This document shows, piece after piece, positions 55,035 through 63,390 of a DNA stretch of 64,000 bases. Origin of the DNA: Kitasatospora paranensis (lineage in GTDB: Bacteria; Actinomycetota; Actinomycetes; Streptomycetales; Streptomycetaceae); the NCBI RefSeq assembly GCF_039544005.1, contig NZ_BAABKV010000001.1, positions 6,262,001-6,326,000 on the forward strand, written 5' to 3'. Position numbers and translations under genes: made by a program. Every line of letters starts with the position of its first letter. The stretch's first letter is position 1. The notes under the pieces are model-generated. The model did not search any database. It was not told the origin of the DNA and saw only the letters and a list, made by a program, of their open reading frames with translations.

Positions 55035-55921
55035 TCACATGTACGTGCGGGCGGACCACAGCTCGGGGAAGGCCTCCCTGGCCATGCTGCGCTGGAGCCA
55101 CGCCAGACCGTTGGAACCGCCGCTCCCCGGCTTGGCGCCCATCGTGCGGCGGACGGTGTTCAGGTGCCGGTAGCGCCAGTCGCCGAACCGGTCGGCGACC
55201 TCGGTCAGCGCCTCGCCGAGCTCCCGCAGGTGGTTGCCGGGGCCGTGGTCGCGGTAGATGTCGACCCAGGCGGCCTCGACCGCGGGGTGCGCCTCGTGCT
55301 CGGTGCTGAAGTCCCGGTCCAGCAGGTCGCGCGGCAGCTCGTGGCCGCTGCGGGCGAGCAGCGCGACGACGTCGTCCCACAGGCTGGGCGCGGCCAGCGC
55401 CGCGGTCAGCTCGGCGTGCACCTCGGGCTGGGAGCGGAAGGGCCGGATCAGCGAGGCCGTCCGCAGGCCCAGCAGGAACTCCAGCCGCCGGTACATCGCC
55501 GACTGGAAGCCGGAGCCCTCGCCGAGCAGGTTGCGGAACCGGTTGAAGTCCGCGGGGGTCATCCAGCGCAGCGTCTGCCAGCTGGCGGTGAGCCCTCCAG
55601 GTGGAGCGCCGCGCGGCGCAGCGGCAGCAGCGCGCCCCACACGTCGTCGCCGCGCAGCCGCTGCTGGGCGTCGGTCAGGTCGTGCCGGGCCAGCCCGAAG
55701 TACAGCTCCATCACCTGGCTGACCACCAGGAACGACATCTCGCCGGCGTCCTCGCTCAGCGGCTGCTGGAGCCGGTGCAGGTCGGAGGCGCGGACGTAGG
55801 CGTCGTACGGGACCAGGCCGTGGAACTCCAGGGTGGGCACACCTCCGGTGGCGGCTGCGCGGTCGGCACGCTCCCGGGCCGTGGCCGGCCGTACCGCGGG
55901 TTTCACGGCGGTCTCTTCCAT
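55035..55921 (-). CDS. kynA: Tryptophan 2,3-dioxygenase (one frameshift)
   Basis: 295 residues when one base is added in the C run 55593-55595. ATG 55921 is preceded by AAGGAGGG. Family motifs: EMSFLVVSQVMELYFGLARHDL, LTASWQTLRWMTPADFNRFRNLLGEGSGFQSAMYRRLEFLLG (given in two blocks around FRNLLGEGSGFQS), and WRYRHLNTVRRTMGAKPGSGGSNGLAWLQRSM, with heme His in RYRHL. First gene of the operon and first step: tryptophan plus O2 to N-formylkynurenine. The spacer to the divergent Lrp gene holds CGCAA/TTGCG boxes. Confidence 0.9.
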
Positions 55922-56026
55922 GGGGATCACCCTCCTTGTTGCAGGCCCGGCCATGATGGCGCCGCAGGGCGGGCCGGTGGAATACTGGATCAACGGCGGT
56001 AGGGCCGTCCGGCCATCCATACGCAA

Positions 56027-56050
56027 CGCAATCGGCGTGATCACTTTGCG
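56027..56050. promoter_or_regulatory. Candidate Lrp-type operator of the kynurenine operon
   Basis: CGCAA at 56027-56031 and TTGCG at 56046-56050 form an inverted repeat with 14 bases between, with TGATCA in the centre; a further CGCAA precedes at 56022. It lies 17 bases before the Lrp start and about 105 bases before kynA. Good position for autoregulation plus control of the operon; sequence support only. Confidence 0.35.
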
Positions 56051-56066
56051 ATCGAAAGGTGCCCCC

Positions 56067-56507
56067 ATGGACGACATGGACTGGGCCATCCTGCGGGAAC
56101 TCCAGGAGGACGCCCGGCTGTCCTTCAGCGAGCTGTCCCGGCGGGTGCACCTGTCGCCGCCGGCGGTCGCCGAACGCGTCCGCCGACTGGAGGACTCCGG
56201 GGTGGTGGCCGGCTACCACGCGCAGATCGACGCCGTCCGGGCCGGCTGGACGGTCGCCGCCTTCGTCCGGGTCTCCTGCTACGGGCCGCGGTGCGTGATG
56301 CGCGATCCGGAGGTGGCGACCTGGCCGGGCGTCCGGGAGATCCACCGGGTCACCGGCGACGTGTGCAGCATCCTGCGGGTGGAGGCCCCGACGATGCAGG
56401 CCTTCGAGGCGCTGATCGAGCGGCTGGCCGAGTACGGGCCGCCGTCCAGCACCATGATCCTCTCCACCAATCCCGGCTGGCGCCCGGTGACCGCCCCGCC
56501 GGCCTGA
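56067..56507 (+). CDS. Lrp/AsnC-family regulator, probable kynurenine-pathway control
   Basis: 146 residues, ATG 56067 after GAAAGGT. HTH residues 1-55: MDDMDWAILRELQEDARLSF then SELSRRVHLSPPAVAERVRRLEDSGVV; RAM effector domain 60-140 with GDVCSILRVEAPTMQAFEALIERLAEYG. Divergent from kynA, as is KynR in other bacteria, where the Lrp-type protein activates kyn genes in response to kynurenine. Its stop codon lies inside the first unit of a tandem DNA repeat. Confidence 0.85.
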   Translation: MDDMDWAILRELQEDARLSFSELSRRVHLSPPAVAERVRRLEDSGVVAGYHAQIDAVRAGWTVAAFVRVSCYGPRCVMRDPEVATWPGVREIHRVTGDVCSILRVEAPTMQAFEALIERLAEYGPPSSTMILSTNPGWRPVTAPPA

Positions 56508-56588
56508 TCCGGACCGCGGCCGCCGCGCCGGCCTGATCCGGACCGCGGCAGCCCCGCCGGCCCGAGCTGGACCGCGGCCGCCGCGGCG
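56502..56588. repeat. 29-bp tandem repeat, three copies
   Basis: Units at 56502-56530, 56531-56559 and 56560-56588, sharing GGCCTGATCCGGACCGCGGC at their start (third copy diverged: GGCCCGAGCTGGACCGCGGC). The first copy includes the Lrp stop codon, the last ends 15 bases before the IclR start. Replication slippage is the simplest origin. Confidence 0.75.
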
Positions 56589-56603
56589 GCGCATCATCGT
56601 TGC

Positions 56604-57356
56604 GTGGTGCGGAACGCGGAGCAGGGCAACATGCTGGACAAGGCGGTCGGGATCCTCGACTGCTTCCGGCCCACCGGCGGGCCGTACCGGCTCACGGAAC
56701 TCGCCGAGCGGGCCGGCCTGACCAAGACCACCGCCCACCGGCTCGCCGCCGACCTCGTCCGGCTCGGCCTGCTGGAGCGCTCCGGCGACCGCTACCGCCT
56801 CGGCGGCAAGCTCTTCGAACTCGGCACCCTGGTGCCGCGGCGGCACGGCCTGCGGGAGACCGCGCTGCCCTTCCTCCAGGACCTCTACGAGGCCACCCAC
56901 GAGACCGTCCACCTCGGCGTCCGGGACGGCCACCGGGTGGTCTACCTGGAGCGCATCCACGGCCACGACGCCCTGCCGCTGCCCTCCCGGGTCGGCGGCA
57001 GCCTCCCGCTCACCTGCACCGGCGTCGGCAAGGCGCTGCTGGCCTTCTCCGGCCCGGCCCTCACCGAGGAGATCCTGGCCGGTCCGCTGACCGGCCTCAC
57101 CGAGTACTCGCTGACCGACCCGGCCCGGCTGCGCACAGCCGTCGAGCAGGCGCAGGTCTCCGGCCTCGCCTACGAGGAGCAGGAGTCCGCGCTCGGCGTG
57201 AGCTGCATCGCCGCGCCGGTCTTCGACGGCGGCGGCACCGCGGTCGCGGCGCTGTCGGTGGCCGTGCCGCGGGACCGCTTCCGCCCCGCCCAGCTCGCCC
57301 CCGCCGTCCGGACGGCCGCCCTCGGACTCTCCCGGGTGCTGCGGGCGGGCGGCTGA
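56604..57356 (+). CDS. IclR-family transcriptional regulator
   Basis: 250 residues from GTG 56604. Winged HTH about residues 10-70: LDKAVGILDCFRPTGGPYRLTELAERAGLTKTTAHRLAADLVRLGLLER in sequence; effector domain with TCTGVGKALLAFSGP and ALGVSCIAAPVFDGGGTAVAALSVAVP, both typical. No ribosome site is visible, so the transcript may be leaderless. It follows the kynurenine regulator and lies 5 kb from the hydratase operon, which has a matching IclR-type palindrome in front; control of that operon is likely. Confidence 0.85.
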   Translation: MVRNAEQGNMLDKAVGILDCFRPTGGPYRLTELAERAGLTKTTAHRLAADLVRLGLLERSGDRYRLGGKLFELGTLVPRRHGLRETALPFLQDLYEATHETVHLGVRDGHRVVYLERIHGHDALPLPSRVGGSLPLTCTGVGKALLAFSGPALTEEILAGPLTGLTEYSLTDPARLRTAVEQAQVSGLAYEEQESALGVSCIAAPVFDGGGTAVAALSVAVPRDRFRPAQLAPAVRTAALGLSRVLRAGG

Positions 57357-57370
57357 CCCGGCGCGGCCGG

Positions 57371-57408
57371 GCGGGGGCGAGCGGGTGGGGCGGGGGCGAG
57401 CGGGTGGG
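57371..57408. repeat. 19-bp direct repeat, two copies
   Basis: GCGGGGGCGAGCGGGTGGG occurs at 57371-57389 and again at 57390-57408, exact, between the converging IclR and SARP genes. G-rich on the plus strand with four runs of three or more G, so quadruplex formation is possible. Confidence 0.7.
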
Positions 57409-57418
57409 GCGGGGCGGC

Positions 57419-59277
57419 TCAGCAGGCCGCGGCGGCCAGCGCCCCCGGGTGGTGCGCCGCGCGCTCCAGGGCGCCGTGGCGGTCCGGTTCGCCGTCGACG
57501 CAGTGGCTCAGCTCGCGGGCGACCGGACGGACGAGGGGGAGTGGCGGTACTCGCCGGGCCGGCCGCCGGTCAGCAGGTGCGCGTCGACCAGCTGCTCCAG
57601 CAGTTCCTCCGTGCGGGCGGGCGACTCCCCGAGGATCCAGGCCGCCGTGTCCACCAGCAGCCGCGCGGTGTCCGCGAGCGAGAGCAGCCGCAGCGCGCGG
57701 GCAGCGGCCGGATCCAGGGCGTCGTGCGCGCCGGCCAGCCGGCATCGGACGTCCAGGTCGCCGGCGTGCAGCTCGTCCAGCAGCCGGCCGTCGGCGGTGA
57801 GCCGGTCGGCCAGGTCGCGGACGCTCCACGACGGCCGGGCGCAGAGCCGGGCGGCGCAGATCCGCAGGGCCAGCGGCAGCCCTTCGCAGGCCCGGATCAG
57901 GGCGGCGGTCGCGTGCGGGTCGGCGGCCGTCCTGGCCCGGCCGGCCGCCCGGGCCAGGAAGTCCCGGGCGTCGGCGTCCGGGAGTTCGGCGGTGTGGACG
58001 GCGTGCGCACCGGCCAGGTCGGCGAGCCGGCGGCGGGCGGTGACCAGCACCGTGTTGGCGGGGTCGGCGGGCAGCAGCGGCCTGATCTGCCCGGTGTCGG
58101 CGGCGTCGTCCAGGACGACCAGCAGGCGCCGCCCGGCCAGCAGCGAGCGGTACAGCGCGGTGCGCTCCGCCAGCCCGGCCGGGACGGCGTCGGGCGCCAC
58201 GCCGAGGGCGAGCAGGAAGCCGCGCAGCACCGTGGCGGGCGGCGCGGGATCGAGGTGGGATCCGCGCAGGTCGGCGAAGAGGGCACCGTCGGGATGGCCC
58301 GCCCGGGCGGCGTGCGCCGCGTGGACGGCCAGGGCCGTCTTGCCGGTGCCGGGGGCGCCCGAGACGACGGCGAGCACCGGCGCGTGCCGGCTGCCGGCGT
58401 CGAGGCGGCGGGTCAGGTCGGCCGTCCCGGTGGCGCGGCCGGTGAAGTCCGGCAGGTCCGGAGGCAGTTGGAAGGGCGGGACAGTGATCAGAAGGGTGCT
58501 GGGGCGCTCCCCGGCCGCCGCCGGGGCCGGCCGGTGCAGCTCCGGGTCGGCGGCGAGGATGCGCTGGTGGACGGTGCGTAATTCGGCGCCGGGTTCGACG
58601 CCGAACTCCTCGTCCAGGATGCCGCGGACCTGCTGGTAGACGGTCAGCGCCTCGGACTGCCGCCCGCTGCGGTACAGCGCCGTCATCAGCTGCACCCAGA
58701 ACCGCTCCCGCTCGGGGTGGGCGGCGGTGAGCGAGCGCAGCTCGCCGAAGAGCACCGCGTGCTGACCTGTCATCAACTCCGTCTCCAGTCGGCACTCCTG
58801 GACGTCGAGCCGGGCCTCGGTGAGCCGTTCGGCCTCGGCGCGGCGCAACGCGTCCGAGTCGACGTCCACCAGGGCAGGTCCGCGCCAGAGCCCGAGCGCT
58901 TCGTCGAACAGAGTGCGGGCCCGCTCCGGCTCGCCCCGCCGGAGGGCCTCCGCGCCGAGGTCGCGCAGCGCGATGAAGCGGTGCGCGTCGAACTCCTCGG
59001 CCTCGACGTTGATCAGGTAGCCGCCGGCGCGGGTCTCGATCCGCTCGCCGGCCCGGCCGATGCCCTTGCGCAGCCGCATCACGTAGTTCCGTAACGTGGT
59101 CGCGGCGCTGCGTGGAGGGTGGATGTTCCAGATGATGTCGACGAGCAGCTCCGTCGGCACCACCTGCCCCCTGCGGACGAGAAGTGCTGCCAGCAGGACG
59201 CGCTGCTTGGCTGCCGGGACGGCGCGCAGTTCCGCGTCGTCCCGGATCTGCAGCGGCCCCAGGATCCCGAATTCCAT
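57419..59277 (-). CDS. AfsR/SARP-family regulator with NTPase domain (one frameshift)
   Basis: 619 residues when one base is added in the G5 run 57535-57539. ATG 59277 chosen because MEFGILGPLQI is the canonical SARP start. Domains: OmpR-type winged helix (10-95, ALLVRRGQVVPTELLVDIIWN), BTAD helical domain (100-245, AEEFDAHRFIALRDLGAEALRRGE...VYQQVRGILDEEFGVEPGAELRTVHQRIL), then a STAND/NB-ARC NTPase with Walker A SGAPGTGKTALAV and Walker B LLVVLDDA. No TPR tail, so shorter than AfsR. SARPs switch on antibiotic clusters; none is recognisable immediately beside it. Confidence 0.85.
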
Positions 59278-59471
59278 CTGCCCCGCTCTCTGTGGACCGA
59301 ACACACCGGATCCGGCGGCCGGCGGCGCTTCCCCGTTGCGGGGCGCCGCCGACCGCCGAACCTGATCAAACCCGTGAACGGGTTGTCCGGCAGGCCCGTC
59401 CGGTGCCGGTCAATCAACTCCGTACAACATCCGTTCGACAGCCGGACGGGCCCTGCCGGGGCGCGCCCGGA

Positions 59472-60457
59472 TCAGCCGCAGTGGCCCCAGTCGCTGGTCC
59501 ACATGGTGTTCCGGAAGGTGCCGCCCCACTTCACGCAGGCGCTCGCGGCGGCCGCGGAGACCGGTCCGGCGTAATAGGTGTAGCTCCCGGGATCGTCGAC
59601 CGTGGCTCCCCCTGGACGGTCAGGGTGGCGTCCAGCGGGACGGCGACGGAGGGCTGCGAGACCATCGTCACCACGCAGTTGCGGCCGCTTGAGGCGTTGT
59701 AGAGGAGGTCGACCACGGCGCCGCCGAGGTCGTGGGTGTCGATCACGGTGTAGCCGCTGCCGCAGACCTGGGTCGGCGTGTACGGGTTGGCGGGCGCCGC
59801 GGCGGCGGGTGTGGTGTAGCCCTTGATCACGTAGCCGTCGGCCGGGTCCACGGCGGTCGGCACACTGCCGACCGCGGTCTGGCCGGCAGCCAGGGTGATC
59901 GACACGACCTTGGAGCTGACGGCGAACTGGGCCATCGTCGAGGCGTTCGGGTCGCCGCCCCAGTCCCCGTTGGCGGTGGTGACCGAGCCGTTCGTGTTCA
60001 CGGCGGTCACGATGCCCACGTGGTGGATGTCGGAGTCCTGGGTGCTGCCGTACACGACGGCGTCCCCGGGCTGCGGCACGTACGAGGCCGAGGTGTGCAG
60101 GGTGCCGTTGGTCTGGCCGTAGGTGAGGAAGCTCGCCGCGGAGGCGTCCAGCCCGCCGGTGTAGAAGCCGGCGTTGCGCCAGACCCACAGGGCGAAGTCG
60201 GCGCACCAGTACTCCGGGCCGCCCGAGGCGCCGCCCGTGCAGCTGTGCTCGAACTGGGTGCCGCCCAGGCTGTTGGTGGTCGGGGTGTCGGCGCAGCTGC
60301 CGGCGGTCCTGGCCACGTTGGCGGCCGCGAGGGCCGCCGCACCGCCGCCGGTGGCGGCCGAGGCGGCCCCCGCGCCGGTGAACGTCAGCAGGCCGAGGGC
60401 CATGGCCGCGGCGGCCAGCAGGCCGGATGCCCGGCGCAGTATTCGATGGAGTCTCAC
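59472..60457 (-). CDS. Secreted CHAP-domain protein (one frameshift)
   Basis: 328 residues when one base is added in the C5 run 59608-59612. GTG 60457 with GGAGAGG upstream. Signal peptide LLAAAAMALGLLTFTGAGAASAA. CHAP amidase/endopeptidase core: catalytic Cys in GPEYWCADFALWVWRNAG, PQPGDAVVYG, and His in DIHHVGIVTAVN. The C-terminal half is a different domain of about 130 residues (YTVIDTHDLGGAVVDLLYNASSGRNCVVTMV...ACVKWGGTFRN) of the kind seen on streptomycete secreted proteins. Probably cuts peptidoglycan peptide bonds. The next gene upstream on the same strand is a membrane regulator. Confidence 0.8.
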
Positions 60458-60630
60458 GGTCGCCTCTCCGAACGGGTACGGGACGAGGCGACGACCATCG
60501 GCTGACGGTCCGACAGGACCCGTGCCGCGCAGGGCCGTCGCCGCCCCAGTGTCGGTGGCTGGCGTATCGTCGCGGTCGCGCGGCGGCCGCGCGGGCGGAG
60601 GTCGCCCGCGCGGCCGCTCCCGGCGTGCCG

Positions 60631-61951
60631 TCAGCCGATCTCCGGGTACTTGCAGGCGGCCTGTTCGGCCTTGACCCGGTCGGCCGCGGTGAGGTCGGCC
60701 GTCCTCAGGTCGGACAGGGCCGGACCGGCCGTGCCGACGGCGGCCGGCGCGGCGCCGGCGGTGCCGAGCGGGACACGCCGGGCATCGAGGACGGGGGTGG
60801 GGGTGCCGCCGCCGAGGCAGGCCACCGCCACCACCGTGACGGTCGCGCCGGGGGCCGCCCCCTGGCGCAGCGGGCCGACCCCCAGGACGTCGCGAACGCC
60901 GTCCCGGCCCTGCTGTTGAACCCGAGCTGCTGCCAGCTGGCGGCCTTGCCGGACCCGTCCGGCACGGCGTAGTACGCGGCGAACCCGACGATCGGCAACT
61001 GCTTCCCGGAGGCACGCAGTTCGAGGCTGTCCGTGATGCCGGGCGGCCGCACCACGGCGAGGGCGATACTCGCCGGCGCGGGCACCGAGTCCGGGCAGTC
61101 CGAGGGTTTCATGCCGCTCGGCGGATTGCCGTGGACGACCCCCGAGGAGACCACCCCGCCGCCGCGCATCTTGAACCAGCGGATGTCGGCCGTGCCCGAG
61201 GTGGTGTCCGTGATCACGTCGCCCAGGCAGTAGCCGGTGAACTGCAGCGAACAGCCGGACGGCGCCTGCGCCACCACGGCCGCCCCGCGGTTGGCGCCGG
61301 CCCGGACGAGGGTGTTGACGAGGTAGGTCGTCCCGGAGAACGCCCCGGCCGGCTCCGCCCGCGGGCAGCTCGGCCCCCGGTCGGGTGCAGGGTGAGGAGC
61401 CCGAACGCCGCGGCGAGGGCGAGCACGGTGGCCGCCGCCGACCAGCGGGCCCAGGTCGGCAGCGCGGCGAACGGCCGTGGCGGCCGGCCGGAGGTCACCG
61501 TGTCGACGGGGGAGATGAGTTCGGGCACGGCAGGGGACGGCGGTGCGGGCGGGGCCACGGTCGCCACGGTCGCGAGCGCCCCGCGGACGGTCGCCGGCAC
61601 CGGCGCTGCCGCCCCGCCCCCGGGCGCCGCGGCGAGCGGGGTCGGTGCGGCCGGTGCTGCGGACGCGGATGCGGCACGCTCGCCCGCGAGTTCGCGGTCG
61701 AGATCCTGCCAGCGCCGCTCCCACGCGCCGACGTCGCCGCCGCAGGCGCCGACGTACGCCAGGGTCACCTCCAGGCTGGGGAAGCGTACGCCGCCTGCCG
61801 CGTCGCTCAGGGTCGTGGCACTGAACCCCGCCAGGGTGGCGAGCGCGCGGTACGTCGGTTCGCCCGCCTCCTCGCGGACCTTGCGCAGATCGTGGGCGAA
61901 TGCGGGTATCGGCCCGGCTGCCGGGTCGACGGGCCGCGGTTTGCGGGCCAA
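60631..61951 (-). CDS. HTH protein with membrane span and extracellular domain (two frameshifts)
   Basis: 440 residues when one base is added in 61374-61378 and one in 60903-60905; 1321 + 2 is divisible by three. TTG 61951 is chosen as start: AAGGAG lies seven bases before it and ARKPRPVDPAAGP is the usual beginning of this family (ATG 62056 would add 35 odd residues). HTH about 13-90: FAHDLRKVREEAGEPTYRALATLAGFSATTLSDAAGGVRFPSLEVTLAYVGACG. Then a Pro/Ala linker, one membrane span (WSAAATVLALAAAFGLLTL) and an extracellular domain with several Cys (CSLQFTGYCLGD, SDCPDS). A one-protein transmembrane regulator. Confidence 0.75.
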
Positions 61952-62420
61952 CTCGTTCTCCTTGATCCCCGTCTGATGATCAGCGTGCGAGACGGGAAAC
62001 TCCGCGCGCGCGCGCGGAGTTCCTGACATGCCCGGGACGGCGGGAATTTTGCTCATCCGATAGCTGAAATCACCGCTGCGGGAGGCGATTTGGGTCGTTC
62101 GGTGCGCTATCTGACGGTCCGTCCGACGCGATACGGAGCCGCTACCCGCGCGCTACGGCCACCCGGCAGGATGTCGGTGCCGGAGTGGACGGACCGCGCT
62201 GCCGCGGTCCGCCGACGCCCGGATGTCCTTACCGCACCGATCGTCCGGCCCGCCTTCAGCGTGCACTGCGGCAGACCTGACCGACGGGCGCCGGCGGGGC
62301 TCTCCAGCCCCACCGGCGCCGGCGCATGCACCCGCGGCGTGCAGCGCCGGGCCCGTGACCGCCCGGTCCGCCGACGACCCCCACCGCCGGCAGCCCGGGC
62401 GCCACGCCCGCACCGCGCGG
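61952..62420. other. Gene-free spacer with a 22-bp perfect palindrome
   Basis: No gene is supported in these 469 bases. At 61998-62019 there is a perfect 22-bp palindrome with arms AACTCCGCGCG / CGCGCGGAGTT, 47 bases before the HTH gene's TTG; its alternating CG core could adopt Z-DNA or a cruciform. A less GC-rich patch at 62045-62075 (GATAGCTGAAATCACC) probably holds the leftward promoter. Confidence 0.5.
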
Positions 62421-62439
62421 CGTTCCGTGACACGGAACG
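62421..62439. promoter_or_regulatory. IclR-type operator before the hydratase operon
   Basis: CGTTCCGTGACACGGAACG: exact nine-base arms around one central base. TTCCG...CGGAA symmetry is common for IclR-family sites. It sits four bases upstream of the -35 element of the hydratase promoter. Confidence 0.6.
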
Positions 62440-62443
62440 CCGA

Positions 62444-62473
62444 TTGCCCCAGGATCGGCAGGGCGTCTATACC
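62444..62473 (+). promoter_or_regulatory. Promoter of the hydratase / acetaldehyde dehydrogenase operon
   Basis: -35 TTGCCC at 62444-62449 and -10 TATACC at 62468-62473 (18-base spacer; TCTATA at 62466 gives 16). It is directly downstream of the palindrome at 62421-62439, a position suited to activation or repression by an IclR protein. Confidence 0.55.
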
Positions 62474-62533
62474 GGAGGCGTCGAGAGGCCCCCACCGGGC
62501 CTCGCCCCCGCCGTTTCCTCCTGGAGGTGCCGC

Positions 62534-62581
62534 ATGGCCGCGCCCCGCGTCCCGTTCCGAGCCGCCCGGAACGGCCGGTGA
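62534..62581 (+). CDS. 15-codon leader ORF before the hydratase
   Basis: ATG 62534 follows TGGAGGTG at proper distance and encodes MAAPRVPFRAARNGR; its TGA overlaps the hydratase GTG at 62578 as GTGA. The hydratase itself has no ribosome site of its own, so it is probably translated by coupling to this short frame. It may alternatively be the true N-terminus joined by a missed frameshift, but the hydratase does not need it. Confidence 0.4.
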   Translation: MAAPRVPFRAARNGR

Positions 62582-63390
62582 CCGCCGCCGGCCTCCCGGC
62601 AGAGGTCGTCAAGGCCGCCGAGGTCCTGGCCGAGGCCGCCCGCACCGGCGTGCCCTGCCCGCCCGTGCGCTCCCTGCTCGCCCCCGGCGACGTCGCCGCC
62701 GCGTACGCCGTCCAGCGGTTCGCCGTGGACCGGGCGGTCGCCGCGGGCCGCCGGGTGGCCGGCCGCAAGATCGGCCTGACCTCGCCCGCCGTGCAGCGCC
62801 AGCTGGGCGTCGGACAGCCGGACTTCGGCGCACTGATGGCCGACATGGCGGTGCCCGACGGCGGCCTGGTGCCGGTCGGCCGGCTGCTCCAGCCCAAGGT
62901 CGAGGCCGAGGTCGCCCTCGTCCTCGGCGCCGACCTGCCGCACGCCGACTGCACCGTCGCCGACGTCATCCGCGCGGTCGACTTCGCGCTGCCCGCCCTG
63001 GAGATCGTCGACAGCCGGATCGCCGGCTGGGACATCACCATCACCGACACCGTCGCGGACAACGCCTCCTCGGGGCTCTTCGTGCTCGGCGGCACCCCCG
63101 TCCCCCTCACCGCCGTGGACCTGCGCGCGGTCGCGATGACCCTCACCCAGGACGGCCGGGAGGTCTCCCGCGGCACCGGCGCGGACTGCCTCGGCGGCCC
63201 GCTCAACGCCGCCGTCTGGCTCGCCTCGACCCTGGCCTCGATGGGCGACCCGCTGCGGGCCGGCGACATCGTGCTGACCGGCGCCCTCGGCCCGATGGCC
63301 GCGGCCGCGCCCGGCGACTCCTTCGAGGCGCACATCACCGGACTCGGCTCCGTCCGGGTCGCCTTCGCTCCGGAAGGGGACGCGCAGTGA
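62578..63390 (+). CDS. 2-oxopent-4-enoate (2-hydroxypenta-2,4-dienoate) hydratase
   Basis: 270 residues from GTG 62578. MhpD/TesE family: VAGRKIGLTSPAVQRQLGVGQPDFGALMADM, QPKVEAEVALVLGADLP, DFALPALEIVDSRIAGWDITITDTVADNASSGLFVLGG read in pieces, and the closing GDIVLTGALGPMAAAAPGDSFEAHITGLGSV. It adds water to give 4-hydroxy-2-oxovalerate. The GTGA overlap with the following acetaldehyde dehydrogenase fixes it in the lower meta-cleavage pathway, completing the route begun by the kynurenine operon. Confidence 0.85.
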   Translation: MTAAGLPAEVVKAAEVLAEAARTGVPCPPVRSLLAPGDVAAAYAVQRFAVDRAVAAGRRVAGRKIGLTSPAVQRQLGVGQPDFGALMADMAVPDGGLVPVGRLLQPKVEAEVALVLGADLPHADCTVADVIRAVDFALPALEIVDSRIAGWDITITDTVADNASSGLFVLGGTPVPLTAVDLRAVAMTLTQDGREVSRGTGADCLGGPLNAAVWLASTLASMGDPLRAGDIVLTGALGPMAAAAPGDSFEAHITGLGSVRVAFAPEGDAQ

